DNA of 64,000 nt, taken from positions 62,001-126,000 of the forward strand of contig NZ_CP010803.1 of the NCBI RefSeq assembly GCF_000960975.1, given 5' to 3'. How positions within the stretch are numbered: position 1 is the stretch's first letter; every line of letters begins with the position of its first letter. The notes beneath the pieces are model-generated. The model was given only the letters and a program-made list of their open reading frames with translations. It was not told the origin of the DNA and made no database searches. The translations under genes were made by a program, and so were the position numbers. Source of the DNA: Martelella endophytica (GTDB lineage Bacteria > Pseudomonadota > Alphaproteobacteria > Rhizobiales > Rhizobiaceae). This document shows positions 27,451 to 38,995 of this stretch, in pieces.

Positions 27451-27566
27451 CGGGTCTCCGTGTTTGGGTGGCGGGCATGTGAGGCACTTTTCTTTGCCGG
27501 CTGGTTATTGCCGGCTTTGGAAGGAGCAAGGGCATGCAAATTTGGCAAGCCCTCACCTCCTATTCT

Positions 27567-27596
27567 GCGTCATCCTCGGGCTTGACCCGAGGATCC
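27567..27596. repeat. Palindromic intergenic repeat, copy 1
   Basis: This is a 30-bp unit with consensus (reverse strand) GGATCCTCGGGT followed by CAAGCCCGAGGATGACGC; CATCCTCGGGCTTG and its partner form a hairpin. Copies in either orientation occur at 27686, 35951, 40803, 40921 and 49747. It lies in the 303-bp gap between the permease and binding-protein genes (27451-27753), which otherwise holds no gene. Confidence 0.85.
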
Positions 27597-27685
27597 AATC
27601 ACCCTTCCCCGCGAGCGACGTTGGCGTTTCCTTTTGGCAACGCCGCATCTGAACAAACCAACGCCACCCATGCGCCACGTGGCTA

Positions 27686-27714
27686 GATCCTCGGGCCAAG
27701 CCCGAGGATGACGC
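27686..27714. repeat. Palindromic intergenic repeat, copy 2
   Basis: An inverted partner of the copy at 27567, with one base change (GGGCCAAGCCC). The two copies, 90 bp apart and head to head, could fold the transcript between the binding-protein and permease genes into one large structure. Confidence 0.8.
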
Positions 27715-27753
27715 TTGCGGGAAGGACATGCCTCCAGGTCTATGCGGCTTGCC

Positions 27754-28698
27754 TCACTCCTGGATAAACGACGGATCGGCGAGCGTCGTCAGGTCCGGGA
27801 TTTCGCGGATCACGCCGGCATCGAGCAGCAGCTGGGCTGCATCGGCCGAGAAATCGTTGAACTCGCCGCCGAAGAAGGCGATCGCGGCATCGCGGTCCTG
27901 CCATTCGAGATACTGTGCCGAGCCGGCGAACTGTTCCGCCGTCTGGTTCACGTCGGCACCCATGATCTCGTAGGATTTTTCCGGTTCGGCGGCGATCATG
28001 TCGAGCGCTTCGTAATAGGATGTGGCGATCGCCTTGGCGGCATCCGGGTTCTCCTCAAGGAAGGCCGGCGTGCAGCCGAACGTGTCCATGACCGCCGGAT
28101 AGTCGAGCGTGGTCGCGATGATCTTGCCGGCGTCGGGCGCTTCGCGGACCGATGACAGGTAAGGCTCATAGGTCATCGCGGCATCGTTCTGGCCGGCGAT
28201 GAAGGCCTGGGCGGCCGGACCGGGTTCAAGATTGACGACCTTGACATCATCCATCGTCATGCCGTTTTCCTTGAGGATCCAGGCGAGGTAGAAATAGGGT
28301 GAGGTGCCGGGCGCGGAGGCCGCGACGGTCTTGCCTTTCAGGTCGGCGATCGAACTGATCTCGTTACGCACCACCATGCCATCGGCGCCGTGGGACTTGT
28401 CGAGCTGGAAGATCTGCGTGGTCGGCACGCCGGCGGCGGCCCAGACGATCCAGGTCTCGACCGTCGTCGCCGCGCACTGGATGTCGCCGGAGGCCAGCGC
28501 CAGATGGCGGCTTGCCTGCGGGATCTTGACGAGATCGACATCAAGACCGTTCTTTTCAAAAATGCCCGCTTCCTTGGCGAGCGTCAGCGGCGCAAAGCCC
28601 GTCCAGCCGGACAGGCCGATCGAGACCTTGGTTTCCTGCGCATATGCGGATGTCGCCAGAGCCGAAGCTGCAATGGCGGTTGCTGCAAGCCATTTCAT
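27754..28698 (-). CDS. NMT1/SsuA-type ABC transporter substrate-binding protein (hut-linked)
   Basis: 314 residues from ATG 28698 (AGAGGGG upstream). Signal peptide 1-20 ends ATSAYA. The mature protein starts KVSIGLSGWTGFAPLTLAKE and has the THI5/SsuA-like fold seen in importers of taurine, nitrate and pyrimidine precursors. It is the first gene of the importer unit, which ends with hutC. A putative HutC operator lies 73 bp before its start. This links the importer to histidine or urocanate catabolism; the known rhizobial histidine importer HutXWV is of a different type. Confidence 0.9.
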   Translation of the reverse strand: MKWLAATAIAASALATSAYAQETKVSIGLSGWTGFAPLTLAKEAGIFEKNGLDVDLVKIPQASRHLALASGDIQCAATTVETWIVWAAAGVPTTQIFQLDKSHGADGMVVRNEISSIADLKGKTVAASAPGTSPYFYLAWILKENGMTMDDVKVVNLEPGPAAQAFIAGQNDAAMTYEPYLSSVREAPDAGKIIATTLDYPAVMDTFGCTPAFLEENPDAAKAIATSYYEALDMIAAEPEKSYEIMGADVNQTAEQFAGSAQYLEWQDRDAAIAFFGGEFNDFSADAAQLLLDAGVIREIPDLTTLADPSFIQE

Positions 28699-28770
28699 GT
28701 GAAGAACCCCTCTTTTACGGGCGTCTTGGCCCTTGTTGCGAGGATGCCAGTGTAGACGGGATTCGATTTT

Positions 28771-28786
28771 GTTGTCTAGACATAAC
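28771..28786. promoter_or_regulatory. Putative HutC operator upstream of the importer unit
   Basis: GTTGTCTAGACATAAC contains the perfect dyad TGTCTAGACA (28773-28782) and resembles the site between hutI and hutF (TTATGTATATACATAA). Shared frame: TGT-N4-ACA with flanking AAC. It lies in the 305-bp gap 28699-29003, which also contains the repeat at 28821-28962 and no gene. Confidence 0.55.
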
Positions 28787-28820
28787 AGACGCAGCAAACG
28801 CTGTTGTTCATCATAGAAGA

Positions 28821-28962
28821 CCCTCATCCGGCCTTCGGCCACCTTCTCCCCAAGGGGAGAAGGGGACGGCGGAGAGGCCTTTCATCCCAGATGACTCGGC
28901 GCAAGCCGCTTTCTCCCCTCGCCCCGCAGGGGAGAGGGTGGCGCGGATGCGCCGGGTGAGGG
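28821..28962. repeat. Large imperfect palindromic (MITE-like) element, copy A
   Basis: It begins CCCTCATCCGGCCTTCGGCC and ends CGCCGGGTGAGGG, so the termini are inverted repeats. Inside are hairpins of the type CTTCTCCCCAAGGGGAGAAG and CCCCGCAGGGG. A second copy is at 31542-31686. It has no coding capacity and resembles the intergenic mosaic (RIME-like) elements known from rhizobia. Confidence 0.8.
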
Positions 28963-29003
28963 GCGGAACCCCGGTGCTTGTTATTTTCCTCAACCAATAC
29001 CGA

Positions 29004-30680
<1,677 letters not shown>

Positions 30681-30695
30681 GGCTTGTTCCCTCTT

Positions 30696-31499
30696 TTACA
30701 TGCGTGCGGAAAACGACAGGCGTTCGATCCGCTCGAGAATATCCTGCAGATGGCTTCGCAGCTTTTCCGCCTTGGCCTCGTCATAGGCAAAGGGCGGCGC
30801 TTCGGTTGTCAGATGGGTCGATTGCGCCAGCTCCATCTGGATGGCGTGCACGCCGGTCTCCGGCTTGCCGTAATGCCGCGTCGTCCAGCCGCCCTTGAAG
30901 CGGCCATTGACGGCATGGTCATAACCGGGCGCATGAGCGACCACACTTTGCGCCGCCGCCTCGAATTCGGGCGCTGAGGTGACGCCGAGATTGGTGCCGA
31001 TGTTGAAATCCGGCAGCTTGCCTTCAAACAGGAAGGGAATGTGCGAGCGGATCGAGTGGCAGTCATAGAGAATGGCAATGCCATGCTCCCGCCGCACCCG
31101 TTCGATCTCTGCCGCCAGCGCCGCGTGATAGGGGGAATGGAAAGCCTCGATCCGCTCCGCGATATCGGCCTCTGTCGGCTCCTCGCCCTCGTTCCAGATC
31201 GGCTTGCCGTCGAAATCCGTCTCCGGCACCAGGCCCGTGGTGTTCTGTCCGGGATAGAGGCTCGCACCAGAGGGATCGCGGTTGGCGTCAATGACATAGC
31301 GATGGAATGTCGCCTTCACTGTCGTCGCATCGGCAAGCAGCCCGTCATACAGCCGGTCGACGTGCCAGTCGGTATCGGCGAGCAGGCGGCCGTTTTCATT
31401 GAGCCGCGCCTCGATCTCCGGCGGGACATGGGTGCCGGTGTGCGGGAATCCGAGGATGACCGGCGACGAGCCATGTTTGACGATTACGGGATCAGTCAT
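30696..31499 (-). CDS. hutG: N-formylglutamate amidohydrolase
   Basis: 267 residues. N-formylglutamate deformylase signatures are GFPHTGTHVP, DTDWHVDRLY, DANRDPSG and YDCHSIRSHIP. It releases formate and glutamate, the last step of the five-step hut pathway. It therefore works with HutF (34543-35895), which makes formylglutamate. A repeat element (31542-31686) separates it from hutH. Confidence 0.95.
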   Translation of the reverse strand: MTDPVIVKHGSSPVILGFPHTGTHVPPEIEARLNENGRLLADTDWHVDRLYDGLLADATTVKATFHRYVIDANRDPSGASLYPGQNTTGLVPETDFDGKPIWNEGEEPTEADIAERIEAFHSPYHAALAAEIERVRREHGIAILYDCHSIRSHIPFLFEGKLPDFNIGTNLGVTSAPEFEAAAQSVVAHAPGYDHAVNGRFKGGWTTRHYGKPETGVHAIQMELAQSTHLTTEAPPFAYDEAKAEKLRSHLQDILERIERLSFSARM

Positions 31500-31541
31500 G
31501 GGAAAATATTCCTCTGTCTGGAATTCTGGCTGGCCGGCCGG

Positions 31542-31686
31542 CCCTCATCCGGCCTTCGGCCACCTTCTCCCCAAGGGGAGAAGGTGACGCCGGCGCCGCT
31601 CTGCCTTTCCGCTTGTTCCGGAGAGGGCTGTTTCTCTCCCCCTCGCCCCGCAGGGGAGAGGGTGGCGCGAATGCGCCGGGTGAGGG
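31542..31686. repeat. Large imperfect palindromic (MITE-like) element, copy B
   Basis: Same termini and internal hairpins as 28821-28962, with differing middle sequence. It lies between the hutH stop (31714) and the hutG start (31499), so it is transcribed within the hut operon. It could act as a processing site or attenuator. Confidence 0.8.
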
Positions 31687-31713
31687 GCGGAACCCGCAGC
31701 ATTGGCGAGGCCA

Positions 31714-33249
31714 TCATACCGAAATCTCCGGCAACACCCCTGCCCCGACAGCATCGATCAGCACGCCATCGCGCACCGCCGCCGCCGCCTTCTCAAGGTC
31801 ACCGGCCATGTACCGGTCGCTCTCGAGCGTCGGCACCAGCACGCGGAAGGCGGCAATCACCCGCTGCAAAGCCAGGCTGGTGACAAGCGGCGCACGCAGC
31901 TCCACGCCCTGCGCACCGCAGAGCGCCTCGATGCCGATGATGTTGGCCAGATTGTCGGTCATCGCCAGTAGCCGCCGCGCGCCGTGGCAGGCCATCGACA
32001 CGTGGTCTTCCTGATTGGCCGAGGTCGGCGTGGAATCGACCGATGCCGGATGCGCCATCTGCTTGTTCTCGCTCATCAGCGCAGCCGAGGTGACCTCCGC
32101 GATCATCAGCCCGGAATTGAGCCCCGGCTTTTTCGACAGAAAGGCGGGCAGACCAAAGGAAAGCGCGGGGTCCACCAGAAGCGCAATCCGCCGCTGGGCG
32201 ATCGCACCGATCTCGCAGACCGCAATGGCGATCTGGTCGGCAGCGAAGGCGACCGGCTCCGCATGGAAATTGCCGCCGGAAACGACGCTGTCGTCGAAAA
32301 GCACCAGCGGGTTGTCGGTCGCGGCATTGGCCTCGATTTCGAGCGTGCGGCCGGCCTGGCGCAGAAGGTCGAGGCAGGCGCCGTCAACCTGCGGCTGGCA
32401 GCGAATGCAATAGGGATCCTGCACCCGCTCGTCGCCATCGATATGCGAAACGCGGATTTCGGAGCCTTCGAGCAGGGCGCGCAAGCTTGCCGCCGCATCG
32501 ATCTGGCCCTGATGGCCACGCAGCGTATGAATGTCCGGGTGGAACGGCGCCGGCGAACCCATCGCCGCATCGGTGGAGAGCGCCCCGGTGACGAGCGCGG
32601 TGGCGGCACAGCGGAAGGCGCGAAACAGGCCGGCAAGCGCCAGCGCGGTCGAAACCTGTGTTCCGTTGATCAACGCAAGCCCTTCCTTGGCGGCGAGCTG
32701 AACGGGCGTCAGGCCAGCTCTTTCCAGCGCTTCCCGGCCGGAAAGCCGCTCACCGGCGTAAAAGGCTTCGCCCTCTCCCATCATCACCGCAGCCATATGG
32801 GCAAGCGGCGCGAGATCGCCGGACGCGCCGACAGATCCCTTTTCCGGGATGAGCGGAACAACACCCTTTTCCAGCATGCCTTCGATCAACCGCACCAGTT
32901 CCAGCCGCACGCCCGATGCGCCGCGACCGAGCGAAATCAGCTTCAGCGCCATGATCAGTCGCACGACCTTCGCATCAAGCGGGGCGCCGACGCCGCAGCA
33001 ATGCGACAGGATGAGGTTGCGCTGCAGGGTGGCCGTGTCAGCGGCATCAATCTTGATCGAGGCGAGTTTGCCGAAGCCGGTATTGATGCCGTAGACCGGC
33101 GCGTTGCCGGCCGCGATCTGGGCGATCCGGGCGGCGGCTTTTTCAATGGCTGCGTCGCAGGCGCGATCAAGCCGCACGGCATCATCGCCGCGATAGATGT
33201 CTTCCAGCGTGGCGAGCGTCACGTTGCCGGGGTTCAGGACAAGCGTCAT
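31714..33249 (-). CDS. hutH: Histidine ammonia-lyase
   Basis: 511 residues. The Ala-Ser-Gly triad that cyclises to the MIO cofactor is in [24 protein letters not shown] and [14 protein letters not shown] are also typical. It deaminates histidine to urocanate, the inducer of the pathway. Its start overlaps the hutI stop by 4 bp. Confidence 0.97.
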   Translation of the reverse strand: MTLVLNPGNVTLATLEDIYRGDDAVRLDRACDAAIEKAAARIAQIAAGNAPVYGINTGFGKLASIKIDAADTATLQRNLILSHCCGVGAPLDAKVVRLIMALKLISLGRGASGVRLELVRLIEGMLEKGVVPLIPEKGSVGASGDLAPLAHMAAVMMGEGEAFYAGERLSGREALERAGLTPVQLAAKEGLALINGTQVSTALALAGLFRAFRCAATALVTGALSTDAAMGSPAPFHPDIHTLRGHQGQIDAAASLRALLEGSEIRVSHIDGDERVQDPYCIRCQPQVDGACLDLLRQAGRTLEIEANAATDNPLVLFDDSVVSGGNFHAEPVAFAADQIAIAVCEIGAIAQRRIALLVDPALSFGLPAFLSKKPGLNSGLMIAEVTSAALMSENKQMAHPASVDSTPTSANQEDHVSMACHGARRLLAMTDNLANIIGIEALCGAQGVELRAPLVTSLALQRVIAAFRVLVPTLESDRYMAGDLEKAAAAVRDGVLIDAVGAGVLPEISV

Positions 33250-34460
33250 CGCATAACCTCATCACCGGCGATATAGAGTCGGGACAGCGGATTGAAACCG
33301 ATGCGGTAGACAAGCTCGGCCGGCGCATCGACATCCCAGAGGGCGATATCGGCGGCCTTGCCGGCTTCAAGCGTGCCGGTCTCGTCCGCTAGGCCCAGAG
33401 CACGGGCCGCATTGGCCGTAACGCCGATGAGGCATTCGGCAACCGTCATGGCGAACAGCGTCGCGCCCATGTTCATCGTCAGAAGCAGTGAGGTCAGCGG
33501 CGAGGTGCCGGGATTACAGTCGGTCGCGAGCGCCAGCGGAACACCCGCCTCACGCAGCGCCGCCATCGGCGGATGCTGCTTTTCCTTCAGCGTGTAGAAG
33601 GCGCCGGGCAGCAGCACCGCGACGGAACCTGCGTCTGCCATGGCCTTGGCGCCGGCCTCATCGAGATATTCAAGATGGTCGGAGGAGAGCGCCCCATAGG
33701 AGGCCGCCATGGCCGCACCACCGAGATTGGAAAGCTGCTCCGCATGCAATTTGACCGGCAGGCCAAGCGCCTTAGCCTTGTCGAAAACCGGCCGCAGCTC
33801 GTCCGGCGAAAAGGCAATGCCCTCGCAGAAGGCATCGACCGCATCGACCAGACCTTGCGCATGGGCGATCTCGAGGCCGGCAACCGCCACCTCCTCGATA
33901 TAGGCGGCGTTGCGGCCCTTGTATTCCGGCGGTGTTGCGTGGGCGGCAAGCCAGGTGGTCTTGATCCGGACGGGACGAAGCGTGGCGAGGCGTCGCGCCG
34001 CCCGCAGCATCTTCAGCTCGGTCTCTATATTGAGGCCGTAACCGGACTTGATCTCGATGGTGGCGACGCCTTCGGCAAGCAGGGCGTCGAGACGCGGCAG
34101 CGCGGCTTCCACCAGCGCATCCTCGGAAAGCGCGTTGGTCGCGGTCACGGTGGAGACAATTCCGCCGCCGGCGCGGGCGATCTCCTCATAGGACGCGCCT
34201 TCAAGCCGCATCTCGAATTCCTTCGCGCGGCTGCCGCCATAAACAAGGTGCGTGTGGCAATCGATCAGCGCCGGGGTTACCAGCCGCCCGCCGCAATCGA
34301 CCTTTTCGAAGCTTGCGCAGCGGTCCGGCAGGCTCGCCTCGGGGCCTGCGTAGGCGATGCGACCGTCTTCGACGGCGAGCACGCCATCAGCGGCATCAGC
34401 ACTGCCGGTCATGGTGGCGATACGGGCGTTGATAAAAAGTTTCGGCGCGGCGGAAGCCAT
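33246..34460 (-). CDS. hutI: Imidazolonepropionase
   Basis: 404 residues; amidohydrolase-superfamily metal site in [13 protein letters not shown], further ligands in LHAEQLSN and [10 protein letters not shown]. It opens imidazolonepropionate to formiminoglutamate, the third hut step. GGGGAAAGGG precedes the ATG. It is the first gene of the minus-strand catabolic unit hutI-H-G-U and divergent from hutF. Confidence 0.97.
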   Translation of the reverse strand: MASAAPKLFINARIATMTGSADAADGVLAVEDGRIAYAGPEASLPDRCASFEKVDCGGRLVTPALIDCHTHLVYGGSRAKEFEMRLEGASYEEIARAGGGIVSTVTATNALSEDALVEAALPRLDALLAEGVATIEIKSGYGLNIETELKMLRAARRLATLRPVRIKTTWLAAHATPPEYKGRNAAYIEEVAVAGLEIAHAQGLVDAVDAFCEGIAFSPDELRPVFDKAKALGLPVKLHAEQLSNLGGAAMAASYGALSSDHLEYLDEAGAKAMADAGSVAVLLPGAFYTLKEKQHPPMAALREAGVPLALATDCNPGTSPLTSLLLTMNMGATLFAMTVAECLIGVTANAARALGLADETGTLEAGKAADIALWDVDAPAELVYRIGFNPLSRLYIAGDEVMR

Positions 34461-34490
34461 CCCTTTCCCCTTGTTGTGTTTGATTGATTA

Positions 34491-34506
34491 TTATGTATAT
34501 ACATAA
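34491..34506. promoter_or_regulatory. Putative HutC operator between hutI and hutF
   Basis: TTATGTATATACATAA is a perfect 16-bp palindrome centred in the 82-bp divergent promoter region. TGTATATACA matches the style of GntR/HutC sites. One repressor bound here could control both hutIHGU and hutF. A related site is at 28771-28786. Confidence 0.75.
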
Positions 34507-34542
34507 CACAAGAACGGGCAAGAATAAAATGGGGCTGACAGC

Positions 34543-35895
34543 ATGGCATCACACCTTTTCGCCGAAAACATTCTGACGCCAGAGGGCTGGCGCGCCAATG
34601 CGCGACTTGCCATCAAAGGCGGCCGCATCGCCGATCTCGCTTTCGATCAGACGCCTCAGCCGGGCGACGAGCGCCACGGCATCATCGTCCCCGCCATCGC
34701 CAATGTTCACTCCCACGCCTTTCAGCGCGCCATGGCCGGCCTTGCCGAGCGCCGAGGCCCTGCCAGCGACAATTTCTGGAGCTGGCGCGAGGTGATGTAC
34801 CGCTTCACCTTCGCTCTTCTGCCGGACGAGGCGGAGGCGATCGCAGCCCAGCTCTATATGGAAATGCTGGAGGCCGGGTTTGCCCGCGTCGGCGAGTTCC
34901 ACTACCTCCACAATGACAAGGACGGCAGTCTCTACGGCAATATCGGCGAGATGGCGGAACGCATCGCGGCGGCTGCCGGCGAAACAGGCATCGGCCTGAC
35001 GCTGTTGCCGGTTTTCTATGCCCATTCCGATTTCGGCGGCGCGGCGCCGAACAATGGCCAGCGCCGCTTCATCCACGATCGCGACAGTTTTGCCCGCCTG
35101 ATGGAGGCGTCCGCAAAGATCGTCTCCGGCCTCGATCACGCCGTCCTCGGCGTCGCCCCGCATTCGCTGCGGGCCGTCACCCCGGAAGAGCTCGACTTTG
35201 CCGCAAGCCTGACCGACGGCCCGGTGCACATGCATATCTCCGAGCAGACGAAGGAAGTCGACGACTGCCTTGCCTGGAGCGGCAAGCGCCCGGTGGAATG
35301 GCTGCTTGAAAACACCGGCGTCGATGGCCGCTGGTGCCTGATCCACGCGACACACATGACCGATGCCGAGACCGATGGCCTCGCAAGGTCCGGCGCGGTT
35401 GCCGGCCTCTGCCCGGTCACGGAAGCCAATCTCGGCGACGGCATCTTTCCGGCAAGCCGGTTTCTGGCCGCCGGCGGCGCCTTCGGCGTCGGCTCGGATT
35501 CCAACGTACTGATCGGCCTTGCCGACGAATTGCGCCAGCTCGAATATGCCCAGCGCCTTGGCGAGCGGGCCCGCAACGTCGTCGCCGAACCCGGCGGCAC
35601 CACCGGCCGCTACCTGTTCGACGGCGCGCTTTCCGGCGGCGCTCAGGCCATGGGTATCGAGGCCGGTATTGCCGACGGCAGGCCAGCCAGCTTCTTCTCC
35701 CTCGACAATCGTGCTGCCCCCTGGCTCAGCGAAGACCAGTCCCTGGACGGCTTCATCTTCGCCGGCCAGGTGAAGCCCGACTGCGTCTGGGCCAATGGCG
35801 TCAAGCAGGTCGAAGGCGGCCGGCATATGAAGCGCGCAGCGATCGAGGCGCGGTTCCGCAAGGCGATGACGGCGCTGATGGCACGGAGCGGCTGA
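34543..35895 (+). CDS. hutF: Formimidoylglutamate deiminase
   Basis: 450 residues; amidohydrolase fold with the metal site NVHSHAFQRAMAG, then HMHISEQ, HATHM and GVGSDSN. It converts formiminoglutamate to formylglutamate plus ammonia. Its presence with HutG defines the five-step hut route that yields formate. It is transcribed divergently from hutI; the palindromic operator lies between them. Confidence 0.95.
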   Translation: MASHLFAENILTPEGWRANARLAIKGGRIADLAFDQTPQPGDERHGIIVPAIANVHSHAFQRAMAGLAERRGPASDNFWSWREVMYRFTFALLPDEAEAIAAQLYMEMLEAGFARVGEFHYLHNDKDGSLYGNIGEMAERIAAAAGETGIGLTLLPVFYAHSDFGGAAPNNGQRRFIHDRDSFARLMEASAKIVSGLDHAVLGVAPHSLRAVTPEELDFAASLTDGPVHMHISEQTKEVDDCLAWSGKRPVEWLLENTGVDGRWCLIHATHMTDAETDGLARSGAVAGLCPVTEANLGDGIFPASRFLAAGGAFGVGSDSNVLIGLADELRQLEYAQRLGERARNVVAEPGGTTGRYLFDGALSGGAQAMGIEAGIADGRPASFFSLDNRAAPWLSEDQSLDGFIFAGQVKPDCVWANGVKQVEGGRHMKRAAIEARFRKAMTALMARSG

Positions 35896-35950
35896 GGTTT
35901 CTGACCTTAGCGTCTCCGGCGCTCCGCCACGCTTTGCGGCGAGAGCGGCT

Positions 35951-35980
35951 GGATCCTCGGGTCAAGCCCGAGGATGACGC
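35951..35980. repeat. Palindromic intergenic repeat, copy 3
   Basis: An exact 30-bp copy of the family described at 27567. It lies between the convergent ends of hutF and ureC, where it could serve as a bidirectional terminator-like hairpin. Confidence 0.85.
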
Positions 35981-36003
35981 TTGAGCAAGGGGCCGCCCGC
36001 TGG

Positions 36004-37716
36004 CTAAAACAGGAAATACCGCTGGGCCATCGGCAGAACGTCAGCCGGCTCGCAGGTGAGCACGACGCCGTCGGCGCGGACCTCGTAGGTTTCCGGGTCG
36101 ACGGAGATGTCCGGCGTGGCGGAGTTGTGGACCATCGAGGCCTTGGAGATGCCGCCGCGGGTGTTTTTCACCGGCAAAAGCTGCTTGGCGACACCGAGCT
36201 TGTGGGCAAGGCCGGCGTCGAGCGAGGCTTCGGAGACGAAGGTGACCGAGGAATTGGTGCGCGCCTTGCCGTATGCGCCGAACATGTAGCGGTAATGCAT
36301 CGGTTGCGGCGTCGGGATCGAGGCATTGGGATCGCCCATCGGGGCTGCGGCGATCGAGCCGCCGAGCAGCACCAGATCCGGCTTCACGCCGAACATGGCC
36401 GGCCCCCACATCACCAGATCGGCGCGCTTGCCCACCTCGACCGAGCCGATTTCGTGGGAAAGCCCGTGGGCGATGGCCGGATTGATCGTGTATTTGGCGA
36501 TATAGCGCTTCACCCGGAAATTGTCGTTCTCGCCGGTTTCTTCCGGCAGGCGACCGCGCTGACGCTTCATCTTGTCGGCGGTCTGCCACGTGCGGATGGC
36601 AACCTCGCCGACGCGGCCCATCGCCTGGCTGTCCGACGAGATGATCGAGAAGGCCCCCATGTCATGCAGGATGTCTTCCGCAGCGATCGTTTCCTTGCGG
36701 ATGCGGCTCTCGGCGAAGGCAATGTCTTCCGGGATCGACGGCGAAAGGTGGTGGCAGACCATCAGCATGTCGAGATGCTCGGCGATCGTGTTCCTGGTAT
36801 AGGGCCGGGTCGGATTGGTGGATGACGGGATGACGTTGGGAAGGCCGCAAATCTTGATGATGTCGGGCGCGTGGCCGCCACCGGCACCTTCGGTGTGGAA
36901 GGCGTGAATGGTGCGGCCCTTGAAGGCGCTCACCGTGTCCTCGACGAAACCGCTTTCGTTCAGCGTGTCGGTGTGGATCATCACCTGCACATCGTATTTG
37001 TCGGCAACCGAGAGGCAGTTGTCGATCGCAGCCGGCGTCGTGCCCCAATCCTCGTGCAGCTTCAGCGACGAAGCGCCGCCAAGCACCATCTCCTCCAGCG
37101 CGCCGGGAAGCGAGGCATTGCCCTTGCCGGCAAAGGCGAGGTTCATCGGAAAGGCATCCGCCGCCTGGATCATCCGCTCGATATGCCAGGGACCGGGCGT
37201 GCAGGTGGTGGCAAGCGTGCCGTGGGCCGGTCCGGTGCCGCCGCCGAGCATGCAGGTGAGCCCGCTCATCAGCGCTTCCTCGATCTGCTGCGGGCAGATG
37301 AAGTGGATATGAGCGTCCATGCCGCCGGCGGTGATGATCTTGCCTTCGGCCGCGATCGCCTCGGTGCCCGGTCCGACGATGATATCGACGCCGCCCTGCG
37401 TATCCGGATTGCCCGCCTTGCCGATGGCGCAGATGCGCCCGTCCTTGATGCCGATATCGGCCTTCACGATGCCCCAGTGATCGATGATCAGCGCATTGGT
37501 GATGACGATGTCGACAGCGCCTTCCGCACGCGTTGCCTGGGATTGACCCATGCCATCGCGGATCACCTTGCCGCCGCCGAACTTCACCTCGTCGCCGTAG
37601 TGCGTGAAATCCTTCTCCACCTCGACGAAAAGCTCGGTATCGGCCAGACGAACCTTGTCGCCGGTGGTCGGACCGAACATCGAGGCATAAGCGGCGCGGG
37701 ACATTTTAAAGGGCAT
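36004..37716 (-). CDS. ureC: Urease subunit alpha
   Basis: 570 residues with the strong AAGGAGG site before ATG 37716. Nickel-site features are [12 protein letters not shown], the carbamylated lysine in [21 protein letters not shown] and the flap histidine region [20 protein letters not shown]. It is the catalytic subunit that hydrolyses urea to ammonia and carbamate. It is last in ureD-A-(DUF1272)-B-(GFA)-C. No ureE, ureF or ureG follows; the convergent hutF does. Confidence 0.97.
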   Translation of the reverse strand: MPFKMSRAAYASMFGPTTGDKVRLADTELFVEVEKDFTHYGDEVKFGGGKVIRDGMGQSQATRAEGAVDIVITNALIIDHWGIVKADIGIKDGRICAIGKAGNPDTQGGVDIIVGPGTEAIAAEGKIITAGGMDAHIHFICPQQIEEALMSGLTCMLGGGTGPAHGTLATTCTPGPWHIERMIQAADAFPMNLAFAGKGNASLPGALEEMVLGGASSLKLHEDWGTTPAAIDNCLSVADKYDVQVMIHTDTLNESGFVEDTVSAFKGRTIHAFHTEGAGGGHAPDIIKICGLPNVIPSSTNPTRPYTRNTIAEHLDMLMVCHHLSPSIPEDIAFAESRIRKETIAAEDILHDMGAFSIISSDSQAMGRVGEVAIRTWQTADKMKRQRGRLPEETGENDNFRVKRYIAKYTINPAIAHGLSHEIGSVEVGKRADLVMWGPAMFGVKPDLVLLGGSIAAAPMGDPNASIPTPQPMHYRYMFGAYGKARTNSSVTFVSEASLDAGLAHKLGVAKQLLPVKNTRGGISKASMVHNSATPDISVDPETYEVRADGVVLTCEPADVLPMAQRYFLF

Positions 37717-37737
37717 GGAATCCTCCTTGACGCGGGC

Positions 37738-38094
37738 TCAGGCCGACGCGCCGTCGTGAAGCACAGGCTTCAGGCTGCGGGGGTCGACATCATCGAGGCA
37801 ATTGACGTTGATGGCGGTCATCTCAGTTCCGTCCGGCCCGGTGGCGTAGGAAAAGCTCTGAATGCCGCAGGTCTTGCAGAACAGATGATGGATATGATGC
37901 GTGTTGAACAGATATTCGGTGACACTGTCGCCACCCTTGTTCAGCGTGAAGTTCGAGCGCGGGGCGAATGTCAGCACCGAACCGAGACGCCTGCAGCGCG
38001 AACAATTGCAGGCGACCGTGTGATCGAGATCGGCCTCGACATCAAAATCGACAGCGCCGCACTGGCAGCTTCCGTGATAGTGCTGAACCGCCAT
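37738..38094 (-). CDS. GFA/CENP-V-type zinc-binding protein inside the urease operon
   Basis: 118 residues with the GFA zinc pattern: CQCGAVDF, CNCSRCRRLGS and FCKTCGIQSFSY, three clusters of paired cysteines. The family is named after glutathione-dependent formaldehyde-activating enzyme, though the function of most members is unknown. The ATG overlaps the ureB stop region (TGATAATG), so it is co-translated with ureB; ureC follows 21 bp later. A role in urease is suggested only by position. Confidence 0.9.
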   Translation of the reverse strand: MAVQHYHGSCQCGAVDFDVEADLDHTVACNCSRCRRLGSVLTFAPRSNFTLNKGGDSVTEYLFNTHHIHHLFCKTCGIQSFSYATGPDGTEMTAINVNCLDDVDPRSLKPVLHDGASA

Positions 38095-38096
38095 TA

Positions 38097-38402
38097 TCAG
38101 AGCTTTCCCATGATTTGCTGACGGAAGCCATAGACCGTGCGATTGCCGGCGAAGGGAACCAGGGTCACGTCGCGGGTCTGGCCCGGCTCGAAGCGCACCG
38201 CCGTGCCGGCGGGGATATCAAGCCGCATGCCGCGTGTCTTTTCACGCTCGAAATCGAGGCCGGGATTGGCCTCGAAGAAATGGTAGTGGCTGCCGACCTG
38301 CACCGGCCGGTCACCGGTGTTCGAAACAGTGACCGTGACCGTCGGAAGGCCAGCATTGATCTCGATTTCGCCATCGGCGGTTATGAGTTCACCGGGTATC
38401 AT
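38097..38402 (-). CDS. ureB: Urease subunit beta
   Basis: 101 residues from ATG 38402 (GAGGAGACTTTG upstream): [21 protein letters not shown] and [13 protein letters not shown] are diagnostic. It is a structural subunit of the UreABC trimer. A DUF1272 gene separates it from ureA. Confidence 0.96.
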   Translation of the reverse strand: MIPGELITADGEIEINAGLPTVTVTVSNTGDRPVQVGSHYHFFEANPGLDFEREKTRGMRLDIPAGTAVRFEPGQTRDVTLVPFAGNRTVYGFRQQIMGKL

Positions 38403-38412
38403 CAAAGTCTCC

Positions 38413-38667
38413 TCAAGCAAGCTGGCGGGGGCCGCAGCCTTCCGCCTTCAGCACACGCACCGTGGACGCCGGATCTTTCGCAAGAGAGGCTGCGGGCCGG
38501 ATCGGGCGCGGGGCGAAATTGCCACCGCAATTCGGGCACACGCCCTTCAGCACATCCTCCACGCAATCGCGGCAGAAGGTGCATTCGTAGGTGCAGATCA
38601 TCGCCTCGGTGCTTTCCGGCGGCAAATCCTTGTCGCAACATTCGCAATTGGGGCGAAGATCGAGCAT
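38413..38667 (-). CDS. DUF1272 zinc-ribbon-like protein inside the urease operon
   Basis: 84 residues, rich in cysteine pairs: [23 protein letters not shown] and CPNCGG. This is the DUF1272 pattern, probably zinc binding. Small genes of this type sit between urease subunits in several rhizobia. Function unknown. It starts 9 bp after ureA and ends 10 bp before ureB, so it is clearly part of the operon. Confidence 0.88.
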   Translation of the reverse strand: MLDLRPNCECCDKDLPPESTEAMICTYECTFCRDCVEDVLKGVCPNCGGNFAPRPIRPAASLAKDPASTVRVLKAEGCGPRQLA

Positions 38668-38676
38668 ATCCCTGCC

Positions 38677-38979
38677 TCAGCGGATCGGTTCGTGCACGGT
38701 CACCAGCTTGGTGCCGTCCGGGAAGGTCGCTTCCACCTGGATATCGTGGATCATCTCGGGGATGCCATCCATCACCTGGTCGCGATTGATAACATGGGCA
38801 CCGGCCTCCATCAGCTCGGCAACGGGGCGGCCGTCGCGGGCGCCCTCGACGACGAAATCGGAGATCAGCGCGATCGCTTCCGGATAGTTGAGCTTCACCC
38901 CGCGCTCCAGCCGGCGCCGGGCCACCATGGCGGCCATGGAGATCAACAACTTGTCCTTTTCACGCGGCGTCAGGTTCAT
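38677..38979 (-). CDS. ureA: Urease subunit gamma
   Basis: 100 residues: [33 protein letters not shown] and the C-terminal VTVHEPI are diagnostic. It is the small structural subunit of urease. It lies 16 bp after ureD, with GAGGAACG before the ATG. Confidence 0.97.
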   Translation of the reverse strand: MNLTPREKDKLLISMAAMVARRRLERGVKLNYPEAIALISDFVVEGARDGRPVAELMEAGAHVINRDQVMDGIPEMIHDIQVEATFPDGTKLVTVHEPIR

Positions 38980-38995
38980 GCGTCGTTCCTCGATT

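Noticed and set aside
28821..28962. Possible CRISPR or repeat-spacer array because of repeated hairpins
   Set aside because: Only one palindromic element is here, with no regular spacing or unique spacers. No array or cas gene is seen in the window.
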